Assembly: GCA_934630705.1 (NCBI GenBank)
Contig: CAKTWP010000011.1
Span: 1-64,000, forward strand
Source of the DNA: an uncultured Clostridia bacterium
Lineage (GTDB): Bacteria; Bacillota; Clostridia; Christensenellales; Aristaeellaceae
DNA length: 64,000 bases
Direction of reading: 5' to 3'
Part shown: positions 37,571-46,743 of the stretch, piece after piece
How the letters are laid out: every line of letters starts with the position of its first letter
Numbering within the stretch: the first letter of the stretch is position 1
Notes under the pieces: model-generated
Database searches by the model: none
What the model saw: only the letters and a program-made list of their open reading frames with translations
What the model was told of the DNA's origin: nothing
Position numbers and translations under genes: made by a program

Positions 37571-39031
37571 ATGCTTCAGGAAACGGCCTTCGCCCAGGCG
37601 GGCGTGGACAAGAAGTGCGTTCAGCGGTTTATGGGGATCATGGCGCGCAAGGGCGTGAATCTGCACAGCGTGCTCATGGCCCGGCACGGTCAGGTATTCT
37701 TTGAAAAATACTGGGCGCCCTTTGGGCCGGAGCAGCCCCATCGGATGTATTCCATCACCAAGTCGTTCATGGCCGTGGCTATCGGCTGCCTGCTGGATGA
37801 GGGCAAGCTGCGCCTGACCGACAAAATCTGCGATTACTTCCCGGATAAGCTGCCGCCCGTGGTTTCGCCGCTGATGCGGGAGCAGACCATCGAGGATATG
37901 CTCACCATGCGCACCTGCCTGGTGGACGGAGGCTGGTTTCGTCCGGAGGTGAAAGACCGGCTGAAATTCTATTTCAGCCTCACGCCTAAAAAGCCCGCGG
38001 GCACCATCTTTTCCTATGACTCCACGGGCTCGTATGTGCTGGGCTGCCTGGTGGAGCGGCTGAGCGGGAAAAACATGCTGGATTATCTGCGGGAAAAGGT
38101 GCTGGACGCGCTGGGTGGGTTTGAATCTGCGCAGCTTTTGCGCACCATGGACGGCACCCCATGGGCGGATTCGGCGCTTTTATGCACGCCCCGGGCGCTG
38201 CTTATGTTTGCCCAGTTCGTGATGCAGGAGGGCAGCTGGGAAGGAAAGCAGCTGGTGAGCCGGGATTACATGCGCGCCGCCGTGCAGCCCCAGACCGATA
38301 ACTGCGTGGACGGCGGCTACCGCTATGATACTTACGGCTATGGCTATCAGATCTGGCGGGCGTTCCAAAACGGGTTTTCCTTCAACGGCATGGGCGGACA
38401 ATTTGCCGTATGCGTGCCGGAAAAGGATTTTGTATTCGTCTGCACCGCGGATGATCAGCTGACCTCCATGGTGGATTCTACCGCCATTTTTGACGCGCTG
38501 TTTGCGGAAATCGTGGCGCATTTGGACGGGGCGGAGCCGGACGAGGCCGTTGATCTGGACGCGCCCCTTTCCCTGTCCGTGGCCCGGGGCAAGAAAGAAT
38601 CCGCCTTTGCGGCGGCGGTGAACGGCGTGCGGTACGCACTGGACGAGAACCCCATGGGCATCCGCTGGCTGGAAGTGGGCTGGGATGAAGCGGGGCTGGG
38701 CTGCCTGCGCTATGAAAATGCGCAGGGAGAAAAGCAGCTGCCCTTTGGCATGGGAGAAAACTGGTTCGGGCCCTTCCCCCAGGCAGGCTATTCCAATGAT
38801 CGGGGCAATGAGCATCTGCTGAACGATTTCCGCTATCGCTGCGCCGCGTCCGCCGGCTGGGTGGAGGAGCGGAAGCTGCAGCTTCGCGTGCAGGTAATCG
38901 ACCGGTATTTCGGCCTGCTGGTCATCACGCTGGGCTTCCGGCCCGATGGGATGCTGGGCGTTTGCATGGCCAAATGCGCTGAGGACTTCTTCCAGGAATA
39001 CAGCGGCTGGGCCGTGGGACGGCGGGCGTGA
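37571..39031 (+). CDS. Serine hydrolase of the beta-lactamase/class C fold
   Basis: 486 residues from ATG 37571 (GGGAGGA upstream). Nucleophile motif SITKSFMAVA (S-x-x-K, ~63), YDSTGSYVLGCL for the Tyr motif and a C-terminal domain of unknown type (~370-486). No signal peptide, so cytoplasmic esterase or peptidase activity is more likely than antibiotic resistance. Confidence 0.87.
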   Translation: MLQETAFAQAGVDKKCVQRFMGIMARKGVNLHSVLMARHGQVFFEKYWAPFGPEQPHRMYSITKSFMAVAIGCLLDEGKLRLTDKICDYFPDKLPPVVSPLMREQTIEDMLTMRTCLVDGGWFRPEVKDRLKFYFSLTPKKPAGTIFSYDSTGSYVLGCLVERLSGKNMLDYLREKVLDALGGFESAQLLRTMDGTPWADSALLCTPRALLMFAQFVMQEGSWEGKQLVSRDYMRAAVQPQTDNCVDGGYRYDTYGYGYQIWRAFQNGFSFNGMGGQFAVCVPEKDFVFVCTADDQLTSMVDSTAIFDALFAEIVAHLDGAEPDEAVDLDAPLSLSVARGKKESAFAAAVNGVRYALDENPMGIRWLEVGWDEAGLGCLRYENAQGEKQLPFGMGENWFGPFPQAGYSNDRGNEHLLNDFRYRCAASAGWVEERKLQLRVQVIDRYFGLLVITLGFRPDGMLGVCMAKCAEDFFQEYSGWAVGRRA

Positions 39032-39049
39032 GGAGAGACCATAATGGCG

Positions 39050-39086
39050 AGAGGGGTTTTCTTCCAGGAGAAAGAAAGCCCCTCTT
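39050..39086 (+). terminator. Hairpin after the hydrolase gene
   Basis: AGAGGGGTTTTCTT ccaggag AAGAAAGCCCCTCT-type stem. The following T run is poor. 39,087-39,170 holds nothing else. Confidence 0.65.
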
Positions 39087-39170
39087 GCGCTCTTTCAAAG
39101 AAAGCCGTTTGGATAAGAACTGGCTTTTATTTTATCGACAATGCGTTTCGGATAGGGAAAGAAACGAATA

Positions 39171-39593
39171 TTAATCTTCCAAATCAATGCTTCCGTCCAT
39201 CAGAGCTTGAAGGGTAACGCTGCCCAGATACCCCTGAATGCGCCGGTTCAGTGCCTCCCAAAGGGGCAATGTTTTGCATTCGCCGCACCGGGCGCAGGCG
39301 TTGGGCGTGCGATCCAGGCAGGCTACCGGCGCCAGCGAGCCTTCCGTGACGGCCAGAATTTCCAGCGCCGTGTAGGCCGACGGCGCCTTTTCCAGCCGAT
39401 AGCCCCCCCGATGTCCCCGCACGGCCCGCAGCATGCCGGCCTGGGTGAGCTGCAGAGCGATCTGCTCCAGATACTTTTTGGAAATTTCCTGGCGCAGGGA
39501 AATGTCTTTCAGGGTCACAAAGCCCGCCCCCTGATTGGCGGCAATATCCAGCATCAGTCGCAGGGCATAGCGCCCCTTGGTGGAAATCTTCAT
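39171..39593 (-). CDS. RrF2 family (IscR/CymR-like) transcription regulator
   Basis: 140 residues from ATG 39593 (9 nt from AGGAG). Winged helix MKISTKGRYALRLMLDIAAN and ISKKYLEQIALQLTQAGMLR; cysteines in VACLDRTPNACARCGECKTL resemble the Fe-S ligands of IscR, so it may sense Fe-S status or sulfur supply. It faces a sugar isomerase-like gene rather than iscS/iscU, which are not in the window. Confidence 0.92.
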   Translation of the reverse strand: MKISTKGRYALRLMLDIAANQGAGFVTLKDISLRQEISKKYLEQIALQLTQAGMLRAVRGHRGGYRLEKAPSAYTALEILAVTEGSLAPVACLDRTPNACARCGECKTLPLWEALNRRIQGYLGSVTLQALMDGSIDLED

Positions 39594-39615
39594 GGCGTTC
39601 ATCTCCTATACTCCT

Positions 39616-39644
39616 ATAATACCATATACTTACCGGATTTTCAA
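39616..39644 (-). promoter_or_regulatory. Promoter of the RrF2 gene
   Basis: Minus strand TTGAAA (39,639-39,644), 17 bp, TATTAT (39,616-39,621). The TATAGGAGTATAGGAG that follows could hold an autoregulatory site. Confidence 0.7.
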
Positions 39645-39661
39645 CCGCTCCGGGAAAGCCG

Positions 39662-39690
39662 TTGAAGGATGCGCAAAAGCATGCTATAAT
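39662..39690 (+). promoter_or_regulatory. Promoter of the sugar isomerase-like gene
   Basis: TTGAAG (39,662-39,667), 17 bp, TATAAT (39,685-39,690). Confidence 0.72.
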
Positions 39691-39736
39691 AAAAGGGCTT
39701 GGATAGTCTTTTTTGCAGGTAAAGGAGGAATTTTGC

Positions 39737-40639
39737 GTGCATCTTGGATTAAGCTCCTATTCTTTGGATCGGGAGATTGAAACGGGGAAAATGACCCTGG
39801 CCCAGGCCATCGATTGGGCTGCCGCTCAGGGGGCGGAATGCATGGAGCTTGTGCCCTTTGCCTTCCGGTTTGACGATCCCGTCACTGGCAAAATCGATGA
39901 TGGGGCCATTGCCGCGGTGCGCCGGCAGGCCCGGGATGCGGGCATTCGCCTGTGCAATTATTCCGTGCTGGCGGATTTTTGCAAGGAAGGGGAAGCGCTG
40001 GAACAGGAAATCGCCCGGGTGTGCCACGAGGCGGATATTGCCGCGGCACTGGGCATGCCCCGGATGCGCCACGATGTGTGCGGCTTCCGCCGTCCCCAGA
40101 ACAGCAATACCCCGGCCGATTTTGACCGCTGGCTTCCCGTGATGGCGGAGGCGGCGAACCGCGTGAGCGAGCACGGCCGCAAGCAGGGGCTGATGACGCT
40201 GATCGAAAACCACGGTTTTTTTGCCAACGGCTGTGATCGGGTGGATCGGATCATGCGTCTGGTGAACAACGACAATTACGGCCTGCTGCTGGATACAGGC
40301 AATATTGTCTGTGTGGATGAGCAGGCGGAAGTGGCTGCGCAGGCGCTGGCCCCCATCACCAAAATGGTACATCTCAAGGACTTCTATATCCGCGCCCGCG
40401 ATCCCGGCGACAGCACCCAGTTTGACTGCGCGGGCAGCTGGTTCCGTTCCCGGGGCGGCAAGTATCTCCGGGGCGCGATTCTGGCTCAGGGCGATCTGGA
40501 TATGTACGCCATTCTTTCCGCTTTGAAGCACAGCGGCTATGACGGGGACATCGCCATTGAGTTTGAAGGGCTGGAGGATGCGAAATACGCCTCCTCCGTG
40601 GGCCTGAAAAACGCCCGCCGGATCTGGGACGCGGTGTGA
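39737..40639 (+). CDS. Sugar phosphate isomerase/epimerase-like TIM barrel
   Basis: 300 residues; GTG 39737, 8 nt after AAAGGAGG. Xylose isomerase-like AP-endonuclease 2 fold: HLGLSSYSLDREI start, TLIENHGFFANGCDRVDRIM, LLLDTGNIVCV, MVHLKDFYIRARD and IAIEFEGLEDAKYA with Glu/Asp/His metal ligands. Substrate unknown. Confidence 0.88.
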   Translation: MHLGLSSYSLDREIETGKMTLAQAIDWAAAQGAECMELVPFAFRFDDPVTGKIDDGAIAAVRRQARDAGIRLCNYSVLADFCKEGEALEQEIARVCHEADIAAALGMPRMRHDVCGFRRPQNSNTPADFDRWLPVMAEAANRVSEHGRKQGLMTLIENHGFFANGCDRVDRIMRLVNNDNYGLLLDTGNIVCVDEQAEVAAQALAPITKMVHLKDFYIRARDPGDSTQFDCAGSWFRSRGGKYLRGAILAQGDLDMYAILSALKHSGYDGDIAIEFEGLEDAKYASSVGLKNARRIWDAV

Positions 40640-40663
40640 GCCGCCATTTGTGTTCATGAAAAA

Positions 40664-40699
40664 GGGGAGCGCCTTTCCATCGGGGGTGGAGCGCTCCCC
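40664..40699 (+). terminator. Hairpin after the isomerase gene
   Basis: GGGGAGCGC ... GCGCTCCCC with an 18-nt loop, followed by TTAT. Lies in the 94-bp gap before the EndoQ-UvrD gene. Confidence 0.72.
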
Positions 40700-40733
40700 T
40701 TATCCGTATATCGGAGCATTGGGAGGGAGACGC

Positions 40734-43700
40734 ATGATTGCTGATCTGCACATTCATTCCCGCTTTTCCCGGGCTACCAGCGGGGACTGCGACGCGCCGC
40801 ATCTGGATTTAGCTGCCCGGACGAAGGGAATTTCCCTGATCGGCACCGGGGATTTTACCCATCCGGCCTGGCGCGGGGAGCTGGAGGAGCAGCTGGAGGA
40901 AGCGGGGGAGGGGCTGTACCGGCTGAAAGAAGCCTGTCGCCTGCCCGGGCCGTCCACGCCACCGCCGCTGTTTGTACTGTCCGGGGAAATCAGCACCATC
41001 TATAAAAAGGACGGCAAGACCCGGAAGGTGCATCATGTGTTTCTGCTGCCCTCCCTTTCGGATGCGGAAAATGTGGCCCATCGGTTGGAAGCAGTGGGCA
41101 ATCTCCACAGCGATGGCCGGCCCATTCTGGGCATGGACAGCCGGGATCTGCTGGAAACGGTGCTGGACGCATGTCCGGAGGCGGTGTATATCCCTGCCCA
41201 TATCTGGACGCCCCATTTTTCCCTGCTGGGCGCGTTTTCGCAGTTTTCGTCCCTGGAGGAATGCTATGGCGATCTGGCGGGCCTGGTGCATGCTGCGGAA
41301 ACCGGCCTGTCCTCCGATCCGCCCATGAATCGCCGGGTGTCCATGCTGGATGCATTGCAGCTTGTTTCCAACTCGGACGCGCATTCCCCCGCCAGGCTGG
41401 GCCGGGAGGCCACGCTTTTTTCCTGCCCGCCCGGCTTTTCCGCCCTCAAGCGGGCCATTGAAACCGGAGCGGGGCTGGATGGCACCATCGAGTTTTTCCC
41501 CGAGGAGGGGAAATACCATCTGGACGGCCATCGGAATTGCCATTGCTGCCTGGAGCCGGAAAAGACCCGGGCGCTGGACGGCCGCTGTCCGGTGTGCGGC
41601 AAAAAGGTGACGGTGGGGGTGCTGCACCGGGTGGAGGAGCTGGCGGATCGGGATGCGCCCTTAGGGGATATGAAGCCCTTTGAGAGCCTGATGCCCCTGC
41701 CCGAGCTGATTGGGGAAACGCTGGGCGTATCCGCTGCCAGCAAAAAGGTTCAGCAGCAGTATCAGCTGCTGACGAACGAGCTGGGGCCGGAGCTGCGGAT
41801 TTTGCGGGAAATTTCCCTGACCGATGCGCAGACCGCCGGCGGCGCGCTGTTTGCCGAAGCGCTGCGGCGGCTTCGGGCGGGACAGGTGATTCGTCAGGGC
41901 GGCTATGACGGGGAATACGGTGTGATTCGCCTGTTTGCGCCTGGGGAGCGGGAAGCGTTGCTGGGCCAGACCAGCCTGCTGGGCGTTTCCGTGCCATCCG
42001 TATCCGCCGCGTCCCGGCCCAAGGCCGCGCCATCCGCGGCCGTCGCGCCTTCCCAGCCTGAAATGAAAGCGGAAATGAACCCGGAGCAGCGCGCCGCCAT
42101 GGAAAGCGCCGCCCGGGTGACGGCGGTTTCCGCCGGGCCGGGCACCGGCAAAACCCAGACGCTGGTGAACCGGATTGCTTATTTAGTAGAAGAAAAAGCT
42201 GTCGCGCCGGAAATGATCACCGCCGTCACCTTCACCCGTCAGGCCGCCGGGGAGATGCGCGCCCGGCTGGAACAGCGGCTGGGGAAAAAGGCCGCCCGCA
42301 AGCTGCATATCGGCACGTTCCATAGCCTGTGTCAGGCGCTGCTGCCCCCAAAGCCCCTGATTTCCCCGGCAGAGCAGCTGGCAGTGGCCGGGGAAATTCT
42401 CCGGGATCGCAGGGAGCGTCTCACGCCCCGGGAGGCCCTTTCCCGCATTTCTGCCCTGAAAAGCGGCATGGACGTATCCGCGCCCGCCTTCCTGCTGCCC
42501 GCCTATCAGACGGCGTTGGCGGAACGGGGCCAGCGGGATCTGGATGATCTGCTGCTGGAGGCGCTGGCCTTGCCCGGCGGGCAAAAGCAGTTTTCCCATG
42601 TGCTGGTGGATGAGTATCAGGATATCAACGCCGTGCAGCGCAAGCTGGTGCGCCATTGGGCGGAGGACGGCAGCCTGTTCGTCATAGGCGACCCGGATCA
42701 ATCCATTTATGGCTTCCGCGGGGCGGATGCGGGCTGCTTCGCCGCGCTGGAAGCGGATTTTCCCGGCGCGGCGGGAATTCGGCTGGCCCGCAATTATCGC
42801 TCCACCCCGGAGATCCTTGCCTGCGCCCAGGCGGTGATCGCCCCCAATCCCGGGGAGGATCGCACGCTGACGCCCACCCGGGAAAGCGGCATGCCGGTGC
42901 GGCTGGTTTGCCATGGGGATGCATTTCGGGAAGCGGATTGGATCGCCGGGGAAATCCAGCGGATGGCCGGCGGTGTGGACATGCTCTCCGCCGCCGCAGG
43001 GGAGCGGGAATGCCGCCCCGTCCGCGCGTTTTCGGAAATCGCGGTGCTTTGCCGCACCCACCGGCAGCTGGAACTGATCGAACGGGCACTGGGAAAAAGC
43101 AGCATTCCCTGTCAGGTCAGTGGCCGGGAGGATTTTCTGGCCGATCCGCAGGTGCAGGGCGCGCTGGCCTTCTTTTCCGCCATGCTGGGCAATCCCAGCG
43201 CGCTGCCATCGGCGCTGGCGGCATTGTGGGGCTGCGGGGACGGCCTTTGCGCCCAGGCGGAACAGGCCCTGAAAACGGACGAAAACTGGCGGCAGTCCCT
43301 GACCGCTTTTGATGGGCTTTCGCCCTTTCTGGCCGCCTGCGATGAAACGCTGCCCGGTATCCGCAGGGAAAAGCCCCGCAGGCTGCTGGAGGGGCTGCTG
43401 GCCCACACCCGCTGCGCCTCCCGGGCGCTGGAAAAGCTGGGGCAGTTGTGCGCATTTTATCCGGACGTGCCATCCCTGCTTGCGGCGGTGGAAACAGGAG
43501 AGGAAGGGGATGTTTCCCGGCTCAGCGGGGGCAAGCCCTCCGGCGCGGTGCGGCTGATGACGCTGCACGGGGCCAAGGGCCTGGAATTTCCCGCGGTGAT
43601 TCTGGCAGGGCTGGGCCTTGGGGAAATGCCCCTGATTCATCCCGGCGAGGCCTGCGATATGGAAGAAGAAAGGCGGCTTCTGTTCGTGGGCGTCACCCGG

Positions 43701-43835
43701 GCGCGGGAGGAGCTGATTCTGAGCTATGGCGGCGCGCCCTCTCCTTTTCTGGATGCGCTTGCATCCGCCGTTTCCCGGGAAGCGGGCGAAAAGCCCTGGC
43801 AGCCCCGGCAAAAGCAAATCAGTTTGTTCGGATAA
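40734..43835 (+). CDS. EndoQ-like PHP nuclease fused to a UvrD-type helicase
   Basis: 1,033 residues from ATG 40734 (GGGAGGGAG upstream). Residues ~1-390: PHP domain of the TIGR00375/EndoQ type (MIADLHIHSRFSRATSGDCD, GTGDFTHPAW, SNSDAHSPARLGRE) with a Cys4 zinc site CHCC ... CPVCG (~265-290). EndoQ nicks DNA at deaminated bases. Residues ~450-1033: SF1A helicase with AGPGTGKT, VTFTRQAAGEM, LVDEYQDIN, GDPDQSIYGFRGAD, RLMTLHGAKGLEF and LFVGVTRAREEL. Joined as one chain, the pair suggests nick-and-unwind repair. The helicase is short at its C-terminus relative to UvrD. Confidence 0.9.
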   Translation: MIADLHIHSRFSRATSGDCDAPHLDLAARTKGISLIGTGDFTHPAWRGELEEQLEEAGEGLYRLKEACRLPGPSTPPPLFVLSGEISTIYKKDGKTRKVHHVFLLPSLSDAENVAHRLEAVGNLHSDGRPILGMDSRDLLETVLDACPEAVYIPAHIWTPHFSLLGAFSQFSSLEECYGDLAGLVHAAETGLSSDPPMNRRVSMLDALQLVSNSDAHSPARLGREATLFSCPPGFSALKRAIETGAGLDGTIEFFPEEGKYHLDGHRNCHCCLEPEKTRALDGRCPVCGKKVTVGVLHRVEELADRDAPLGDMKPFESLMPLPELIGETLGVSAASKKVQQQYQLLTNELGPELRILREISLTDAQTAGGALFAEALRRLRAGQVIRQGGYDGEYGVIRLFAPGEREALLGQTSLLGVSVPSVSAASRPKAAPSAAVAPSQPEMKAEMNPEQRAAMESAARVTAVSAGPGTGKTQTLVNRIAYLVEEKAVAPEMITAVTFTRQAAGEMRARLEQRLGKKAARKLHIGTFHSLCQALLPPKPLISPAEQLAVAGEILRDRRERLTPREALSRISALKSGMDVSAPAFLLPAYQTALAERGQRDLDDLLLEALALPGGQKQFSHVLVDEYQDINAVQRKLVRHWAEDGSLFVIGDPDQSIYGFRGADAGCFAALEADFPGAAGIRLARNYRSTPEILACAQAVIAPNPGEDRTLTPTRESGMPVRLVCHGDAFREADWIAGEIQRMAGGVDMLSAAAGERECRPVRAFSEIAVLCRTHRQLELIERALGKSSIPCQVSGREDFLADPQVQGALAFFSAMLGNPSALPSALAALWGCGDGLCAQAEQALKTDENWRQSLTAFDGLSPFLAACDETLPGIRREKPRRLLEGLLAHTRCASRALEKLGQLCAFYPDVPSLLAAVETGEEGDVSRLSGGKPSGAVRLMTLHGAKGLEFPAVILAGLGLGEMPLIHPGEACDMEEERRLLFVGVTRAREELILSYGGAPSPFLDALASAVSREAGEKPWQPRQKQISLFG

Positions 43836-43891
43836 TTGCAATTTCATGATGAAGAATCCCACAAAAAGCACGAAAATGCAGGCATCTGCCG

Positions 43892-43921
43892 TTGACGGAT
43901 GCAAATACATTGTGGTACAAT
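43892..43921 (+). promoter_or_regulatory. Promoter of the Opp operon
   Basis: TTGACG (43,892-43,897), 18 bp, TACAAT (43,916-43,921), 54 bp before the binding-protein start. Leader of ~45 nt ends in AGGAGGG. Confidence 0.75.
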
Positions 43922-43974
43922 AAATCAACTATTAGGCTGAGACCTGATAGAAGATTTTTCAGGAGGGAAATTCG

Positions 43975-46482
43975 ATGAAGAAGACTCTTTCTGTCATCCT
44001 GGCGCTGGTCATGGTCCTTTCGTCCGTGGCCGCTCTGGCCGAAGGCGAATTTGTGCCCGCCGATTCGTATGATACCGGCGTTCGCGAATTCCATGGCGGC
44101 AAGGTGACCCTGGTCGAGGCTCCTGCGGGCGGCGGCCAAGTCACCACCGACGTTTACCCCGGCGAAGAAGGCAAGGATTACACCGACGAAAAGGTGTATA
44201 CCTACAACGACTATACCAGCGCCATCACTTCCAGCATGAACTGGGACGTGCTCAGCTGGGAAACCAAGGAAGACTCCGCGATTACCGACTACATCATCTC
44301 CGGCTTCTACACCTTCAAGATGAACGCGGACAAGACCGGCTACTCCGTCGTGCCGGAAATGGCTGCCGATTATCCTGTGGATGTGACCGCCGAGTATGTG
44401 GGCCAGTACGGCGTGAAGGAAGGCGAAACCGCCAAGGCCTGGCGTATCGCCCTGAACAAGGACGCCTGCTTTGATGACGGCACCATGATCAACGCTGATG
44501 ATTATGTGTACTCCATGCAGCAGCAGCTCAACCCCAAGATGCTCAACCGTCGCGCGGACTCCTGGTACGACGGCACCTTCTCCCTTGTCAATGCCAAGAA
44601 TTACCTCTACGCTGGCAAGACCACCTATGACGCCATCACCGACACCGCCGAGAATCTGGTTGCCGCCGGCACCGAGGTCTATCTGGACATGGACTTCTGG
44701 GGCTGCGTGGGCGCGCTGGATGCGGACGGCAACGCCGCGCCCCAGTACATCTCCATCGCGGATGACACCATGTACCGGGATACCTCCGTGGAGGATGAAA
44801 AGGCCGACGAAGCCTGGATCTCCGCCAAGTATCTGTTTGAAAGCTACCTGGCCGCCGGCCAGCAGTATGAGTCCTATCAGCCTCAGTATCTGAAGACCGC
44901 TACCACTGCCGCCAACGTGACCTGGGAAGACGTGGGCCTCAAGAAGATCGACGATTATACCATCGATTTCATCCTTGAAAAGCCCGTGGCTGAGCCCGCC
45001 TTCTATGTGCCCTACAGCCTCGCGGGCAACTTCCTGGTTGAAAAGTCCCTGTACGAAGCCTGCAAGACCTTCTACAAGGACGGCGCCGCCGTGGCCACCG
45101 AAGAAGAAGCCGACACCGTGAAGACCGATTATTGCCGCAGCCTGGACAAGAGCGTCTCCTACGGCCCCTACAAGCTGACCTCCTTCGAGCTGGACAAGGA
45201 ATACACCCTGTCCCGCAACGAGAACTGGTATGGCTACAGGGATGGCAAGCATCTGGGCCAGTACCAGATGGACAACCTGGTTGTGAGCGTGATTGCCGAG
45301 CATGCCACCGCCGTTCTGGCCTTCGAAAAGGGCGAGATCGACGGCGTGAGCCTGGACGCTTCCGATATGAAGAAGTATGCTTCCAGCCAGTACATCAGCT
45401 ATACGCCCCAGTCCTACACCACCAAGCTGACCTTCAACACCAACTACGAAAAGCTGGTTGAGCATGGCACCAACAGCCAGATTCTGGCCGTGGACGAATT
45501 CCGCAAGGCCTTTGCCTTCGCGCTGGACGCCAATGCCTTCGCCACCGCTTACACCGCCGCCGGCACCGCTGGCTACGGCCTCATCAACTACATGTACTGC
45601 TACGATCCCTTCACCGGCGCGCTCTATCGCGACAGCGAAGCCGCCAAGAAGGCGCTGGTTGAAACCTTCGACATGACCTACGGCGAGGGCCAGGATTACG
45701 AAACCCTGGACGAAGCCTATGAGGCCATGACCGGCTACGACATGGAAAAGGCCCAGGCCCTGATGGCCACCGCCGCCGACAAGGCGATCGAAGCGGGCAT
45801 CTGGGACGGCGAAGCCGACATTGTGCTGGACATTCGTATGTACAGCAACGACACCACCTACGTGCAGATGTTCAACTACTTCCAGGCGCAGCTGACCGAG
45901 GCCGCGAAGGGCACCAAGTTCGAAGGCAAGCTGAGCATGAGCATGACCGTGGATACCGACTACTATAACACCATGACTTCCGGCGGCGCGGACATGATCT
46001 TCACCACCTGGGGCGGCGCCACCATGGATCCCTTCGGTGTGTTTGCCCGTTGCTACTGCGACGCGGCCGATGGCTCCGGCAACCAGAATGAATATGGCTT
46101 CGACACGTCCAAGATCAACCTCACCTTTGACCTTGGCGACAAGGGCGAGCTGACCGACACCCTGCAGCATTGGGCCATGTGGGCCAACAACGCGGGCGAA
46201 AAGGACGTGCCCGTAATCTTTGATGCGCTGGGCGCTTTCGCGGATTATGCTTACTCCACCCGCTGCGAGATCGCGGCCGGCGTGGAAGCGGCGATCCTGC
46301 ACTGGTTCCCCACCACCTCCCTGTACTATCGCAACGTTGCCTCTCTGACCTCTCAGAAGGTGAACAACGCCAGCGATACCTACCTGACCCTGGTTGGCTT
46401 TGGCGGCCTGGAATACATCACCTTCAACTATGATGATGCTGCCTGGGCGGAATACATTGCCAACAACACCCTGGTGTACTAA
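43975..46482 (+). CDS. oppA: ABC transporter peptide-binding protein (SBP family 5), enlarged
   Basis: 835 residues, against ~520-600 in typical OppA. Signal peptide MKKTLSVILALVMVLSSVAA with cleavage after ALA and no lipobox cysteine, unusual for a Gram-positive binding protein; anchoring is not evident. SBP_bac_5 features: WRIALNKDACFDDGTMINAD, DYVYSMQQQLNP, SYGPYKLTSFELDKEYTLSR and a late TWGGATMDPFGVF block. Biased, highly optimised codons indicate strong expression. Confidence 0.9.
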   Translation: MKKTLSVILALVMVLSSVAALAEGEFVPADSYDTGVREFHGGKVTLVEAPAGGGQVTTDVYPGEEGKDYTDEKVYTYNDYTSAITSSMNWDVLSWETKEDSAITDYIISGFYTFKMNADKTGYSVVPEMAADYPVDVTAEYVGQYGVKEGETAKAWRIALNKDACFDDGTMINADDYVYSMQQQLNPKMLNRRADSWYDGTFSLVNAKNYLYAGKTTYDAITDTAENLVAAGTEVYLDMDFWGCVGALDADGNAAPQYISIADDTMYRDTSVEDEKADEAWISAKYLFESYLAAGQQYESYQPQYLKTATTAANVTWEDVGLKKIDDYTIDFILEKPVAEPAFYVPYSLAGNFLVEKSLYEACKTFYKDGAAVATEEEADTVKTDYCRSLDKSVSYGPYKLTSFELDKEYTLSRNENWYGYRDGKHLGQYQMDNLVVSVIAEHATAVLAFEKGEIDGVSLDASDMKKYASSQYISYTPQSYTTKLTFNTNYEKLVEHGTNSQILAVDEFRKAFAFALDANAFATAYTAAGTAGYGLINYMYCYDPFTGALYRDSEAAKKALVETFDMTYGEGQDYETLDEAYEAMTGYDMEKAQALMATAADKAIEAGIWDGEADIVLDIRMYSNDTTYVQMFNYFQAQLTEAAKGTKFEGKLSMSMTVDTDYYNTMTSGGADMIFTTWGGATMDPFGVFARCYCDAADGSGNQNEYGFDTSKINLTFDLGDKGELTDTLQHWAMWANNAGEKDVPVIFDALGAFADYAYSTRCEIAAGVEAAILHWFPTTSLYYRNVASLTSQKVNNASDTYLTLVGFGGLEYITFNYDDAAWAEYIANNTLVY

Positions 46483-46502
46483 TCAGGCGTAAGGCACAAT
46501 AG

Positions 46503-46557
46503 CCGCATCCATCATCTGATGCGGTGCGGGGATGGGGGCCGTATGGCCTCCATCCCC
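46503..46557 (+). promoter_or_regulatory. Tandem stem-loops between binding protein and permease
   Basis: CCGCATC ... GATGCGG (46,503-46,524) then GGGGATGGGGGCC gtat GGCCTCCATCCCC (46,528-46,557). No T run, so these probably stabilise the binding-protein mRNA and let only part of transcription continue into the permease genes. 46,558-46,743 has no gene and only the permease ribosome-binding site. Confidence 0.72.
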
Positions 46558-46743
46558 CTTGTGCTCTAAAAAACCGGACTGATTCTGGGGCGGCTTCATC
46601 CCGCCCAGCCCTTCCTCCGCGAAGCCATCAGGCCCCTTGCCTGCGCTGGCGGACGGAAAAGCCCGGTGCGGAACAACTCAAAAGGCGCATTTCGCGCCGG
46701 GAGTACGCCAGAAATAAACGAATGCGGAGGTATCGAGCGGAAA

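Noticed and set aside
37571..39031. Antibiotic-resistance beta-lactamase
   Set aside because: Has the S-x-x-K fold motif but no signal peptide and an extra C-terminal domain, fitting an intracellular hydrolase better.
42183..43928. 581-codon minus-strand frame opposite the UvrD part
   Set aside because: Antisense to intact helicase motifs.
43819..46302. 827-codon frame antisense to the binding protein gene
   Set aside because: Composition is the His/Val/Gly-rich mirror of a codon-optimised gene; no motifs or start signal.
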